The notes under the pieces are model-generated. The model made no database searches. It saw nothing but the letters and a program-made list of their open reading frames with translations, and was not told the DNA's origin. From positions 448,536 through 512,535 of the forward strand of contig NC_030999.1 of assembly GCF_000149955.1 (NCBI RefSeq): 64,000 nucleotides of DNA, given 5' to 3'. Numbering within the stretch: position 1 is the first letter of the stretch; the number at the start of each line of letters is the position of its first letter. Positions 25,116 through 36,618 of this stretch are shown here, piece after piece. Source of the stretch: Fusarium oxysporum f. sp. lycopersici 4287. Its lineage: Eukaryota; Ascomycota; Sordariomycetes; Hypocreales; Nectriaceae. Position numbers and translations under genes: made by a program.

Positions 25116-27431
25116 TATTGAAGTCTGTGGCTAGTATGGCACGGATGTTGTTCGAAGCGATGCATTGTGTTAAACCCGAAGTTTATTTGCTAACCTTATG
25201 GATGACTCATGAACTTAATACCGCCACGACCTCCTCGTTACCCCGAACCTGATACCCTTGTTGGTACGGGAGCTGTCATCTTGATGTTTTGGGGTTTCCT
25301 TGGTATTGAGCTAACATGTCTTGGCCGAGTGATTGGAGCTTCGTGAGGGCGGTCTAATGAGTCATCTTTTAGGTTTTTCATGATATCAGCTCCTTGCTGT
25401 GGTAATTGGTTAGGCATTGTGGTATAATGTCTAAGTTGTGAGCCAGATGTGTTATTCGCAATTGAGACTTGTGGCTGAGAGCTTATATCACCACACTGAA
25501 CTTTGTTCCACGCAACGGCTAAGCGTGTACCTTACACGGTAACCGTATACGTTAAGCGGGCCGCTGTCTCATCCTTCAGGCACGCAGAGCTCCAGTGGCA
25601 CAGACGCTATTCGCACCAAGCTCCCGTGCATCGAACGAGCTAAACTTAATACCGAATTGATTGATGGCACCACTTAGTGTTTATCCTGGCTCGCTCAGAC
25701 CTCAGCCTTATGACCGAGACGAGCCCGAGGATCAATCCGCAAGTTCGCTAGGGTATTGAAACTCGCCGCCGATTCTATTCGAAATGAATCGTATTTAAGA
25801 CAGCGTTGGTGGTTCACCTGTTTATTTTTTTAATGAAATCAGGACGAATTGTGAGTAAATGGATTGATGGAGTTGGGCTAAAAAACACATGAGTGGCATG
25901 CCTCGAGCCCTGTTGTCCCTACGTTGTTTCCTCTTTTGAACATGAGCAAACTTAGGATGTTTCATTGTCCAATAGCTTCTCGCTGGTTGATCATGTACAT
26001 ATTCATCAGCATTAGATGGACGGTTCATGAAGGCAGCGTCTTGACCACTTACCATACATAACACAGGCATATAAGAGACTCAAGTTCAAGAGTTTGTACC
26101 GCTTCGAAGGTCATGATCCATCTCGACACGCTTACAACTTCGCTGGGTCACAAATGCAGCTACAGCTTGATAGTTCTCACTGGCTCTAAGGCCAGCCCGC
26201 ACTACTGGCCTCAGCTACGCGCCTCCAAGTTGAGGCCGCAGGATCCTTGGACACAGAGGCCTCGTGTGTGTGGAGTCTTGATAAGGTCGGCCTTTGTAGA
26301 TGCGACCGATGTTGCTGCCCCTGTCATCCGCCCAGAGCTTTTGCTTGCAGCCTCGTTACGAGCGACCTACGCCAGAGTCAGGCTGTCCGCTCCGTCTGTT
26401 CCAGCCGCCAATTGGCCGCATTGTTACACGTCAATTCTAGTAAGGGATCCTCAACCAGGCATTCATGGAGCGGTGAAGAAACAACAAACGGAGGACTATC
26501 AAGAGGGATGAGGCTCTGCTTTGCGGCCAGGCTTGTACTATTTCCTTTTGGCCTCGTCAGTACGCCATGGATGAGAGCACGACACTGTCAAGCGGCTCAT
26601 CGTGTATCTTGCACATGTTTCAAGTCATGTCTTCAGACTCTTTTCGATGTATCCCAATGAAAGCACGCTATGAGAATACTTAAAAGAGTCTGTTTCTCCT
26701 ATATACTACTATCTATATCATGCAAAATGCCAATGCTGGCCGTCAAGGCACGGTATCAGACTGATGTTTCCTTTGCAGAGCCGCATTTTTGTATGGCACG
26801 CCACGATCCTGAACTCTCGCCATGTGCTTCACGTATGTGCTGGCAGGCCTGTGTCAGGCCTCAAAGTTTACCGACTGTCTGACTTCAGCGGTACAGGGAT
26901 CCAGGACTATCCTGAAATTTGTTGCTTTTCGTCCCCCCGGCCTTGTAGTCTCTAGAACGGAGCTTAGATCTCAATGATTTTTGCCATTATACCCACTTTA
27001 CGAATTGGCTGTCACGTCACACTTCAAGGGTTAGCACACTTCGCTGTTAAACATGCCGCTGAAACCCCAGGATCCACTACAGAATAATCACTCCGAGCCT
27101 ATCGGATCGCCACCCTATCGGTAGTGTATTATAAGGGTTGAAAGGTGGCTCGGCCTGGACCTGGATCGCTATGCACAGACGCGCAGTGGCGCCTGATCCA
27201 GAGCGCTAAATTCTGCCTCCAAATTCTTCAATGCTCCTGGTTGAGGCGGATGGACTCTGTTCCGCGCGACATCCTTGTCAATGACCTGTCATTTGCAACC
27301 ACACAGTGACACTACCATACCGGATCACGTTCCTAACGTCGTTTCCAGTTGCAGTGTCATCTGGGGGTGCGAATCCGCGTTTTATATTTCACCCTTCTTA
27401 GCAACGTCATCCTTTACCTGTAGCCATCCCA

Positions 27432-27440
27432 TATATAAAG
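27432..27440 (+). promoter_or_regulatory. TATA box of the small gene at 27550
   Basis: TATATAAAG lies 110 nt upstream of the ATG, a normal spacing for a fungal promoter with a short leader. Confidence 0.55.
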
Positions 27441-27549
27441 GCACCGATGTTCCACTTCAAGTCGGTACGCATGCTCACATTTAAGCAGCAACTCTTTAAA
27501 TCGATCTAGTTTCTACATTATTCTGTAACGAGATTCCGCTGTGCAGAAA

Positions 27550-27964
27550 ATGAGCGATAAAGACCAAAAAAAGTCTAAAGAAGAACTTGAGAAACAGTTC
27601 GCTCAAGAAGTTGAAAATGCTGAAAGCAAGGGGATGACAGTCGGATTCGCCTGTGTAAGACACACTCCAACCTCTTTGCCTACCAAGCCCATGTGCTAAC
27701 TAGAACAAGTCCAAACACAAACACTTCTATTACAATGAGACAATTCCTACTTCCATTTATAAACTTACCTGTCATATGATGAGCTGTAAGGAGTGTCTTG
27801 GACATTTAACTTCCATACCTGTTGTATTGGGACGTGCAAAGGGCTTTAAAGACGGATATGGCGTCAATGCAGTGGAAACGAGAAATAAATCTGGTGAGTT
27901 TGTCGAAGGGGAAGGAGGTGAATGGAAAGAATACTTGAAGGAGGTATACTCTAAGGCTGAATAA
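27550..27964 (+). CDS. small Cys/His-containing protein, 119 aa, two exons
   Basis: Exons 27550-27654 and 27710-27964 (105 + 255 nt = 120 codons with stop) join in phase 0 across a 55-nt intron. The intron has a GTAAGA donor, a CTAAC branch-like site and a CAAG acceptor. The N-terminus is charged and helical (KDQKKSKEELEKQ). The middle holds 'FACSKHKHFYYN', then 'LTCHMMSCKECLGHL', a C/H spacing that could bind zinc. The tail is Gly/Glu-rich. No signal peptide, so probably intracellular. A TATA box 110 nt upstream supports expression. I do not recognise the family. Confidence 0.62.
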
Positions 27965-28549
27965 CTAGTTTGACGGGCAAGGTGGACGAGTATATGCCCT
28001 ACCGCACATTTGAAGGAAATTGTGGATAGGTTTAAGTGGTTTATTGACAGAACTCGATTCTACAATAACGACCGTGATATCACGTATGTCTTGTCGTGTG
28101 CCCCCCATAGTTGTTTCTTAGTAGCCAGCACATCCGATAATGCCGTCTGGCAAGCCAACCCTTTCCAACTGACGCCTCATACAGGGCTTCGATGGTGGCT
28201 TTCCATCTTAGACCTAGACGCCATAGATAAAGTCGGCGAGACCGACATCCGACTCATTTTGACATATGTCTTCAACGTATGACTTGAAGGAGGTAAAGGT
28301 GTTGGTGTTGGCAACGACATTTCGGATATGGCATCAGTCACCTTTAAGGAGCCATCTATTTCTTTACATAGGCTATTACCCAAATCATGTAACGATCTAG
28401 GGTGAATACATGCTCATTCCGGATCTACAGTAGTAACAAGACCTCGTTCGCTGACAACTCCATAACTCCATACAGACTTGTTTCAATCTGACTCCACGAA
28501 TATCATTTACGGACCATCATCGCCTGTGAGACAAGCGCAAACTTTCGTT
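27965..28549. other. intergenic, nothing recognised
   Basis: Short ORFs only, between the small gene and the LINE relics. Confidence 0.4.
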
Positions 28550-29860
28550 TGACATGTGCAACATCGCCACTCAGTTCCCACTCATTCGACTCTTCGAGCC
28601 CTTGAAGGCATCGAGTACGGATTCAGGTCATCAAGGTGTAGCTTTCACGACGGTTATTTACAGGCGTATTACTTGGGGGCCGATATTGCTTGGGACTGGT
28701 GCTATAGCTTTCAATGATCTCTTCAGTCTGCCTGTAGCTTGTCTTGACATTTCCTTCCTGACAATCGTGCTGATTGAGCCTGCTGTAGACCGGAGGTCGA
28801 GTTTCGTTGACTCATAGGTTTGTTCTGTGACCGACATGTCAGAGTCCGCCGTCGAGTTTCAGGCCTGCTATGTTGGCCTCTGTCGATGTAAGATCGTCCA
28901 ACCGCGTTCTTATCTGGCAAAGAACTCAAGTCGCTGATGTCATCTTGAGCACAGGCAATGTGCCGAGTTCCAGTCCTCCAAGCACTTTATCTTCAAACAA
29001 TTGACGGTTCTACGAGAGCTCCCTCTGATGAAAGTGCCCTGCCCACGATATTTTGGCTGTGCGTGTTCCCCTCTACTGGTCTTGCCTCCTCCTTGGGTGT
29101 TGGATAGATGCGGTACTCCATCTGCGAGCACGATGGCCTTGTCCCTTCATATTGGTTGGGGTTATGTTCACGAAGCCCTTCGATTGATCCTTTCATCCTG
29201 CTGTGCAATTGATGTCGATTTGCCATTGAGTCTCGTAGGCGTGAGCCCAGGGTGTCGAACAGGTGACTTTCGGGTTATGTTTTGTGAAGGCGTGTACAAC
29301 AGGAGTCACACTCTCGCCTGATAATAGGTCGGAGTGATGGATTTGGTTCGGTCGCCCGTCCGTGTACATCGCAAACTCGTCTCGAGGATTGTCGCAGCTG
29401 TGGTGCTCTGGGCTGGACTCACTGCTTCTACCGACGCTTTTGTACACAGGGGTTGTCAGCTTTTCTCGTCAATGTAGTGTAACCAACGGCTACTTCGACG
29501 GGTTGATCAGCACGCCCAGTGATGAACTTGCCAACAAATATGTCAAGCAGAAAGGTAGCGGCACACCCGAAGCAGTTTTAGCTCTTTTGACAACGTGCGG
29601 GATCCTCCCGGTGCTGCAAGCTCGGCTGCGTCCCTCAATGTGTATCTTGTCTCTCGCTCCTTTCTCCTTCAATGTGAGCAATTTCCTGACCTTTCAACCA
29701 GACCGATTGGCGACCGGCTACCTGGAAAAGCGGGATGTCCAGAGACGGTGTCCAATCGCCTCATGGCTATGCGATGATTATCGGCGTGCTTGAGGTACAA
29801 GGTCGCGAGCTGTTTGTGTACTCAGTAATGGATGGTCACTCGTCATCGTTGTCAAATCAG
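28550..29860 (-). mobile_element. LINE relic with RNase H-like segment
   Basis: Minus-strand fragments in shifting frames include 'DEFAMYTDGRPNQ' (about 29370), which resembles the D-x-x-x-x-Y-T-D-G core of the RNase H domain of Tad-type LINEs. It is followed by 'VTPVVHAF' and, lower down, 'EGLREHNPNQY'. No frame stays open for more than about 85 codons. It may be a separate copy from the LINE at 14-17.6 kb, which lacks this domain. Ends not defined. Confidence 0.42.
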
Positions 29861-30043
29861 ATGACCAAGGACCAAATGGAAGAGGTAGTTGTATGGGGCG
29901 GTCGTTCGTTGCGATGGGCAAGAAGCATCTGGCTATCATTGGACGTCAAAAGTAAGATGAATGAAGCTAGGCAAGAACCAGAGATGTAGTGTATGAAGGG
30001 TCGGTAGTGACAACAAGCCACGTGATTGAATGTCGTAGACGAC

Positions 30044-30640
30044 TAGGGTTCCGTTTTTGACCGTCAAAAACCGTTCTTGACCGTCAAATTCCTAAAGGGG
30101 GTTTTTGGCGGTAATTTACGTCAAAAACTCTCCCATTTTAGGCTTAGTGAGTGGCCATATTAGGATTAGCTGGTGTACGGAATAGGTTTAGCGCGTCAAA
30201 TAACCGATGCAGCACACAAATTATCACCAAATTCCCTTCTGCGCTCTGTTCCTTCACAGCGTTCCTTTAGTGCTACGAACTACCTTCATTGTAAGCTTCG
30301 GAATCGGCTTAGTCCACTTAGCACCGATAAGGTCACTTTCATCTATATGAACAGTCGGGTGCTAAAGAGGCTCAAGACGGTCAAAGATAATCCGGCAGAA
30401 CCGAATGGTTGGGAGACAGTTGACGTTGCTTGGCTGATAAAGATAGAAAACGCCTTCCAAGACTCCATTGTTGTGGATGGCTGGGGTTGGGAAGAGACCG
30501 ATATGGAAAATAGTGGAGATGAAATGGGCATTGGCCAATGAGAGGTTTTTGACATGCAAAATACCTCGAGGTTTCTGACGTCAAAAACCTTGGTCAGATA
30601 GGTAAATTACCGTTCGGTAAATTACCTCGACGGAACCCTA
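30044..30640 (+). mobile_element. 597-bp hAT-family non-autonomous element with intact ends
   Basis: The ends are 11-bp inverted repeats, TAGGGTTCCGT at 30044 and its reverse complement at 30630-30640. They are flanked by a perfect 8-bp direct repeat TAGACGAC (30036-30043 and 30641-30648). An 8-bp target duplication and a TAGGG-type terminus are hallmarks of hAT transposons. Subterminal regions contain several TTTTTGACG/CGTCAAAAA palindromic motifs. The interior keeps a C-terminal transposase piece, so it is an internally deleted derivative. The perfect duplication suggests insertion more recent than the surrounding debris. Confidence 0.87.
30173..30541 (+). pseudogene. C-terminal remnant of a hAT transposase
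   Basis: 122-codon open frame inside the hAT derivative. 'SVPSQRSFSA' followed by 'KLRNRLSPLSTDKVTFIYMNSR' fits the hAT C-terminal dimerisation domain, where S-x-x-R-x-F-S-x is followed by R-N-R-L-S. The catalytic DDE core and BED finger are absent, so it cannot act as a transposase. Confidence 0.68.
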
Positions 30641-30990
30641 TAGACGACTCTGCGTTGAAACCCCTCCCCACCCCGCCATCGCCATGGGACGCGAGGTACG
30701 GGATAAGCACGTACATCCAATAACATTTGAGCTTTTTTGCTTTTTCCACCTTGGAATCCAAGTTTATCTGGCTCATTAGAGCGTCGGATGCACTCAGGTT
30801 TCGATGGAACTTTTGCTAGACATACTGTGCCACCATTACAGAATCACCTAGGCCATTCTGGAGACGGCGTGCATCGTTTGTTTCCCAATAGATTTGATTA
30901 GAAAGTGTCTTCTTATACTGCACAACATGGTTCATGTGTTTCAGCAGAGATGAACTGGGATACATCCCCACTCTTCCCACGGCTCATGCC

Positions 30991-30999
30991 TATATAAAG
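30991..30999 (+). promoter_or_regulatory. TATA box of the amidase gene
   Basis: TATATAAAG lies about 190 nt upstream of the amidase ATG and is followed by a CT-rich leader typical of filamentous fungi. The stretch 30649-30990 upstream shows nothing else. Confidence 0.55.
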
Positions 31000-31181
31000 G
31001 GATCAATTCCCCAAACTGCCTCTTCATCTCGTTTGTCTGAGTCCCAAGCTTCATCTCCACACCCACTGAGAAAGCCAAGTTTACATCTTGTTAGGTTCAA
31101 CGCCTAGTTCCATCAAGACACCGCAAGAACTATAACGTCCCTCGACTGGTGATCCCTTCCTGAAGATTGAAAGCCAGCATT

Positions 31182-32701
31182 ATGAACAATCAGGCGTCGC
31201 ATGAGAGAAAGATCCCTTCTCGAAAAGACCGCATCGATCCATGGAGACTCACGGCTTCTGAAGCTCTTGGGAAAATCCAGGCGGATGAGATGTCAGTCCA
31301 AGAGTATGCTGAGTCTTTACTTGAGAGGATCAAGGCACGCGATGAAGACGTCAAAGCTTGGGCATACCTGGACAAGAAGAGGGTCCTGCAGGAAGCAAGA
31401 CGTCTAGATAAGATCCCCAAGAAAAAGAGAGGACCTCTTCATGGACTTCCAATCGCTGTGAAGGATGTCATTTACACGAAAGGTAAGTTGACCAGGCTAT
31501 ATCCGACACTAAGATGGGGACTTATTATTGTATAGACATGCCTACTCAGTTCAACTCGCCACTATACGATGGGCATTTTCCCGTGACAGATGCCGCTTCT
31601 GTACGAATTCTTCGTCATGCTGGTGCCCTTATCTTCGGTATGTTCTATATACATCTTGCACACTTGCATCTAACAAGCTAGGTAAAACAACTACCACCGA
31701 GTTCGCTGCCATCCATGTCGGCCCCAAGACCCACAATCCTCATGACCCTCTACGCACTCCGGGCGGATCATCCAGCGGCTCCGGAGCTGCTGTTGCCGAT
31801 TTCCAAGCCCCCATGGCCCTTGGGACACAGACAGGCGGATCCATGATTCGTCCTGCATCATTCAATGGGATTTATGGGTTCAAACCAACCTGGAACTCCG
31901 TCTCTCGCGAGGGTCAGAAAATATACGCTCTGATGTACGACACTCTTGGATGGTATGGACGATGTGTCGAAGATCTGGTCCTTCTGGCCGACGTCTTTGC
32001 TCTTCAAGATGACAAAGACGAGGATCGTTCTTTTCAAGGCATCGTAGGGGCACGTTTCGCAATCTGTAAGACGAGCATCTGGCCCATGGCTGGTCCTGGA
32101 ACCCAAGATGCTCTCGCCCGCGCTGCAGATCTTCTTAGATCCCATGGCGCAGAAGTACATGAGCTTGAGCTTCCTTCGGCATTCGATGATGTGCCAGAGT
32201 GGTATCGTATTGGGCTTCACACCGAGGGCCGTACCTCTTTCCTACCAGAGTATAGAGTTGGAAAAGACCAACTCGGCCAAGTCTTGATCGAGCACGTCGA
32301 GAACTCCGACAATTTCACTCGCAAGACGCAACTGATGGCTAGTGACAAATTGGCTGCCATGAGGCCTGTCTTCGACTTTATTGCCTCGCAGTATGCATCA
32401 ATCATCACGCCGAGTGTACCAGACGAGGCCCCCATTGGTCTGAAGAGTACAGGAAGCCATGTTTTCTGCGCAATGTGGAGTGTACGTGACAAACTGTGTA
32501 CGAATCCTACGAAGACTAACAATCGTGTAGGGCCTTCATGTCCCAGTCCTGAATGTACCAGGTTTCAAGGGTGAGCACGGCATGCCCATCGGCCTCTCCC
32601 TCGTCGCACCACGATATCGCGACCGTCACCTCTTGAAAGTCGGCAAAGCGGTCGGTGAAATATTCGAAGCCGAAGGCGGTTGGGAGATGAAGATCGAGTA
32701 A
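31182..32701 (+). CDS. amidase signature family hydrolase (457 aa, four exons)
   Basis: Hydrolyses amide bonds; the natural substrate is unknown. Exons 31182-31482, 31536-31637, 31682-32481 and 32531-32701 total 1374 nt (458 codons with stop) and remain in frame, with GTAAGT, GTATGT and GTACGT donors. The Lys-cisSer-Ser triad is visible: Lys94 in 'GLPIAVKD', a Ser at 165 in the 'GGSSSGSG' box, and nucleophile Ser188 in 'GTQTGGSMIRP'. The C-terminal 'PVLNVPG...GMPIGLSLVAP' is also typical. The length is slightly short but within the family range. There is no signal peptide, so probably cytosolic. A TTG 15 nt upstream is in frame but the first ATG is preferred. It is the best preserved metabolic gene here and appears functional. 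Confidence 0.93.
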
Positions 32702-33839
32702 TGGAAAGACACGGCGACAATGCTAAGAATGGGAGCAGAAGTAATGCAAAATGAATGTTCACTCAAGGATGTCGTGCATGTATTGTTGCCAAACTTCTTC
32801 ATATAATGCTCGAGATCTAAGGGCTACAGTGACGTGTAGAACAAGGCAGAGTCCTCAAGTCTCTGGAAATAACTCATTGCAAACACACATAGAAGAACAT
32901 TTCTATTGAAAGACTCGCAAAGCAGTAGGTATCAAGCTAGAGGGTCATGGTGAGCTGCTGTAGGGTAGCCGACCAATGTGGAGCAAGCGTTATGGCAGTG
33001 GGGGCTGACACCTCCAAGTTTGGAACGAAACCTTTACGCGACCTTGTGCTTGTAGACCCTTTATCATCTACTTCTGCAAGGGTCACATCGCTGTAAGGAT
33101 GATATGGGGGCGACACCAGGCTGATGAGGGGCTGATGTGAAATGACGTGGGCGGGGTCTTGATTTTGGGGTAAGTGATCCATCGCGTTCCCCCACTTCGC
33201 GTATTCTGAACGCGCTTTACTTTAGATGCATTCCACATCAGACGCGTAGCACGAGGCGGCTCAAATGACTGCGCACGTTTCGCGTCGGCACCGGCATCTC
33301 CGTCAGAAACGGTGCGGCCGGTACCGTGGTACATTCGTCACACCAGTCCTTGGTAGCTCTGAAGCTGGTCATTGCATTGAGTACACGAGAAGCGCTGGCT
33401 AACAGGAAAGACCCGAATCGGATTTTTCTAGACGTCCTTGACAGGGGCCAGGCCATCGTGTGCTATTTCCATTGCACGGAACGCGCACGACAACGCAACA
33501 ACATAGAGTTATGAATGGCCACCGGAAATGAAGCAAATGCGGCGGCAAGCATCCTGATGAGATCAGTCCATACCATTTCCAGTTCATGTCACCTGAAAAC
33601 CGAGGAGCTCGTTGGAGCGGTATAGTTGAGATTGGCAGCCTGCCATTTTCCGTTGAGGACGGAGCTCTCCAGGCGTTGAAAACACTCGGCCTAGCCTGAC
33701 ACGTCAGACCTCGTGTTCAGTCTAAGTGAAACGGCGTGTGATGGGAACAAAACTGGCTGAATAGCCCCACCGGGCCTTCGCATAGTTCTATTGGCTCGCA
33801 TAATCAGTACTTACGCCACTGAATTCTACAATTTTATGG
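32702..33839. other. intergenic, nothing recognised
   Basis: 3' flank of the amidase gene; short motif-less ORFs only. Confidence 0.4.
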
Positions 33840-33844
33840 ATTTC

Positions 33845-34040
33845 CACCATTTGACCGTTTTGCTGTTTATTGACTTACCGTTTTATCATTCTACCGTTTC
33901 AGCATCCTGACGTTTTACCGTTTGTCATCGTGTCATTTGATCATCTTTACCACTTGACTGGTTTTCTATTTGACCGTTTGACTATCTTATCGTTTTACTG
34001 CTTTACTGTTTTACCATTTGGCCGTTTTGCCACTGACGAT
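33845..34040 (+). repeat. degenerate ACCGTTT-type repeat tract
   Basis: About 200 bp dominated by variants of TTKACCGTTTT(G/A)C and related TATCGTTTTACT words, roughly a dozen occurrences with irregular 12-20 bp spacing. Too diverged for a clean period. No coding potential is expected, although a frame happens to be open. Confidence 0.55.
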
Positions 34041-34743
34041 TTTGCTCTTCAGCCTTCCCATCCTTCTACCCGCACAATTAAATGTCCCTCGTTCTGGCTC
34101 GACCAGCTCATAGCACAGGCCCTTGTCCTCCAAGAACATGTAACTATAGGCCTGCTGATCATGTTGGATAGGGTCTCACGATTGCATGTTCATCATGCGC
34201 GCGCATTATTGTCAACCTCTTGACTGTCAGCCCCCATTATGCCGGTTGAACGGCTGAAACGACGTTTCTGCATCTCGAGTCATGATACTCGCAAAGGCTT
34301 GGATCCGTTCGATGATGCAAAGGCTATCAAAGCACTTGTTCTCTAGCGACTTGCCTCTTCGTCTCCAGACGCCTTCCAAGTCATAGCCCCTTCAAGGCCA
34401 TTGCTTTCTCTAATTACTGTGCCCACGCCGGTTGGTATGCTTCTAGGCGTGTGTCGAATCGTACTCTATATGGGTAGCTGTGTCTAAAACTCCTGGCTGA
34501 TATTGCTCCATTCTACATTGATTACAGTGAATCCCCATTTCGTGTCTGACAACGGCAAGCCATGAAGTGCCATTCGGAGTTTAAATCGAACGGCAAAAGC
34601 TCACTCGGGGACGGTCTCCTGAATAGCGTAGCAAAACTGAGTAAATTCAAGAAGCCTATGATAAAGATAAGAAGAGGCAATATGAAAAATAAAGAAAAAA
34701 GAGAACCAATCTTTCTCTGCAAAGTGTAACCGTTCAGACAAGC
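34041..34743. other. intergenic, nothing recognised
   Basis: 3' flank of the minus-strand 624-codon ORF, with no other gene seen. Confidence 0.4.
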
Positions 34744-36618
34744 CTAATAGTTGGTGATCCCTGCTTCATGCGCTGTCGCATACGTGTCCCGATGATCCTG
34801 TATAGCTAAAATTTGGTTAAAAACAATAAGCCGAGTCTTCGGATTGTTTAGGGAGTAGTCTTCCAACATCTTTGCGGGACTATAGTTTAACACTAACAGG
34901 CAAAAGGCGGCATAGAAATATTGTGCCTGGATATCGTCGACCACGTCTTCTTTGTCTTGCTTTTGTAGCTGGAAACTAGGAACCATTTGCAATATTGAAA
35001 ACATCTGCTTGAAATCCGTAAATAGACCTTTTCTAGCAGGGCAAGGCGGCAATGAAAGTCTTTTCTCACAGGCCGTCATCCGATCATCTAGTGTATCAGG
35101 TATATGTTCTTGACCCAATAGCGATTCGATCTCGGAAACGGCCTCGTCCAATTCTCCAGCGTCGTGTTTCTCCATACAACTCTCCCAAATGCATTCGATA
35201 CATTGCTCAGCCGGCATCCTGCCATTTTGGGCGTCCTTAGACTCATCGGCGCGGAACAAAAGGTAGCAAGCTCGCAACACGTTGATATGTTGAACGATAC
35301 CCCAATCAGAGGAACCCCTCATCTCTCTCCAGGAGGCCAATCCAATGGAGATTAAGTTCAGATGTGTAGCTGCCCTGGTGTGTCTATGCTTGTACAATGC
35401 CGGATGATGTGCTGTCTGGTCTCCACTTTCCTGTTGAAACCATCGGAAATCAGGTTGATGACAATGGGGCATCTCTCTGGTTCCTTCCCTGTATTCTGGG
35501 TATCGCAGAGTCTCGGGCTGATCATATCGACAGTGAGCAACCTGCTGCTGACAATGAGTGATCCAAATGTCGGACAGAACCCTTATCGGATCCTTCATTA
35601 ATATATCTTTCTCTGAAGCCCGGTATCCCAAATCTTCGAGCCACTGAATGATGTATCGGATGGCGGTGTCTCCAGTTCCCTCTTGTGGCCTGTCTGCAAT
35701 GTTTGCTGTGATTTGGAAGTATTCTTGAAGTTGACGACGAAAACTCCAGAACGACCAACCTTCAGGAGCTTCTAGGGGAGGATGTGCTCTTTCAAGCTCT
35801 TTATAATCTCTCAATGGCGTAGGTAATTCATACAGCCCTTCGTCAGGGTCCTTCAATAACCGTTCTTTTTTCCTGTCTCCAAGGACTTGCGTCACCCGAC
35901 AGCTGCCAGGTTCAAAGTTATCAACGAGGCCCCAATCCGAAGCAACAGTTCCGGGGTTGACTGTTGGACACTCTACCAGCACCCACCCGTCGTATGAATC
36001 AAAGTCTGTTGTCGATTCTAGGCTGCTGGCAGTATCCTGCGTGGATTGATGTCGGTTTAGGTTGTGGAGACGGATAAGATCATTTAGGAAGTCTGAAACT
36101 GCATTGAAATGTGTTCGGACAGGGAACTTATAGCCAAGGCGGCCGAAGGCTTGTGCGGCGAAGATCATGGCATGGCTGTCAAAGGTATCCACGGGCCATG
36201 CGCAGAAATCGAATTCACACTTCTTGGAGCGCTGTAGTATAACCAAGCAACTGAAGGCGCTGGGGTATGTCTCGTAGTCATTTGACCGCTCGTATACTGG
36301 GAATGGTTCGAGATTTAAATGGAATTCCATGAGTTGAACGCGTTGATCGAGCTTTTGACCAGGTTCTGTGAGCAGCTCGTTTGCCTCTTCCATAGTCTTG
36401 AGAAGCTGCAAGGTATGTCCGACCTCTCCCAACTCCTGAACTTTTTTAAAATGTTGTTCAGGCGTGAAAGTTTTTGCCAATCTTTCATGAAAGCATATAG
36501 TCTGGAGCACTTCCTGACTGGAGAAAAATGGCAGGGAAGTCACCTGGGTGTTTTGGAGTGCTTGTGGCAACGATTGCTTGGCCTGGCCGGCCGCGGGAAG
36601 TTCGGCTATGATTGTCAT
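34744..36618 (-). CDS. hypothetical protein, 624 aa, intronless
   Basis: One uninterrupted frame from MTIIAELPAAG to a TAG stop, far longer than chance and with protein-like composition. It appears soluble: there are no membrane segments and no signal peptide. Recurrent features are Trp-rich patches ('WVLVECPTVN', 'EGWSFWSFRRQLQEYF', 'DFRWFQQESG') and a His/Cys-rich stretch around residues 390-430 ('THCQQQVAHC', 'MPHCHQPDF'). The C-terminal half looks alpha-helical. I do not recognise the family. It may be a lineage-specific or horizontally spreading accessory gene. Confidence 0.72.
   Translation of the reverse strand: MTIIAELPAAGQAKQSLPQALQNTQVTSLPFFSSQEVLQTICFHERLAKTFTPEQHFKKVQELGEVGHTLQLLKTMEEANELLTEPGQKLDQRVQLMEFHLNLEPFPVYERSNDYETYPSAFSCLVILQRSKKCEFDFCAWPVDTFDSHAMIFAAQAFGRLGYKFPVRTHFNAVSDFLNDLIRLHNLNRHQSTQDTASSLESTTDFDSYDGWVLVECPTVNPGTVASDWGLVDNFEPGSCRVTQVLGDRKKERLLKDPDEGLYELPTPLRDYKELERAHPPLEAPEGWSFWSFRRQLQEYFQITANIADRPQEGTGDTAIRYIIQWLEDLGYRASEKDILMKDPIRVLSDIWITHCQQQVAHCRYDQPETLRYPEYREGTREMPHCHQPDFRWFQQESGDQTAHHPALYKHRHTRAATHLNLISIGLASWREMRGSSDWGIVQHINVLRACYLLFRADESKDAQNGRMPAEQCIECIWESCMEKHDAGELDEAVSEIESLLGQEHIPDTLDDRMTACEKRLSLPPCPARKGLFTDFKQMFSILQMVPSFQLQKQDKEDVVDDIQAQYFYAAFCLLVLNYSPAKMLEDYSLNNPKTRLIVFNQILAIQDHRDTYATAHEAGITNY

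Larger units (their letters stand above)
23809..27431. other. 3.6-kb repeat-rich, gene-poor stretch
   Basis: Contains two direct copies of a degenerate repeat (24405-24620 and 24888-25115) and many overlapping short ORFs without motifs. No transposase, reverse transcriptase or tRNA was recognised. Confidence 0.45.

Noticed and set aside
26113..26660. Overlapping plus-strand ORFs of 132 and 137 codons
   Set aside because: Both frames are open across GC-rich debris with no motif; neither shows protein-like composition.
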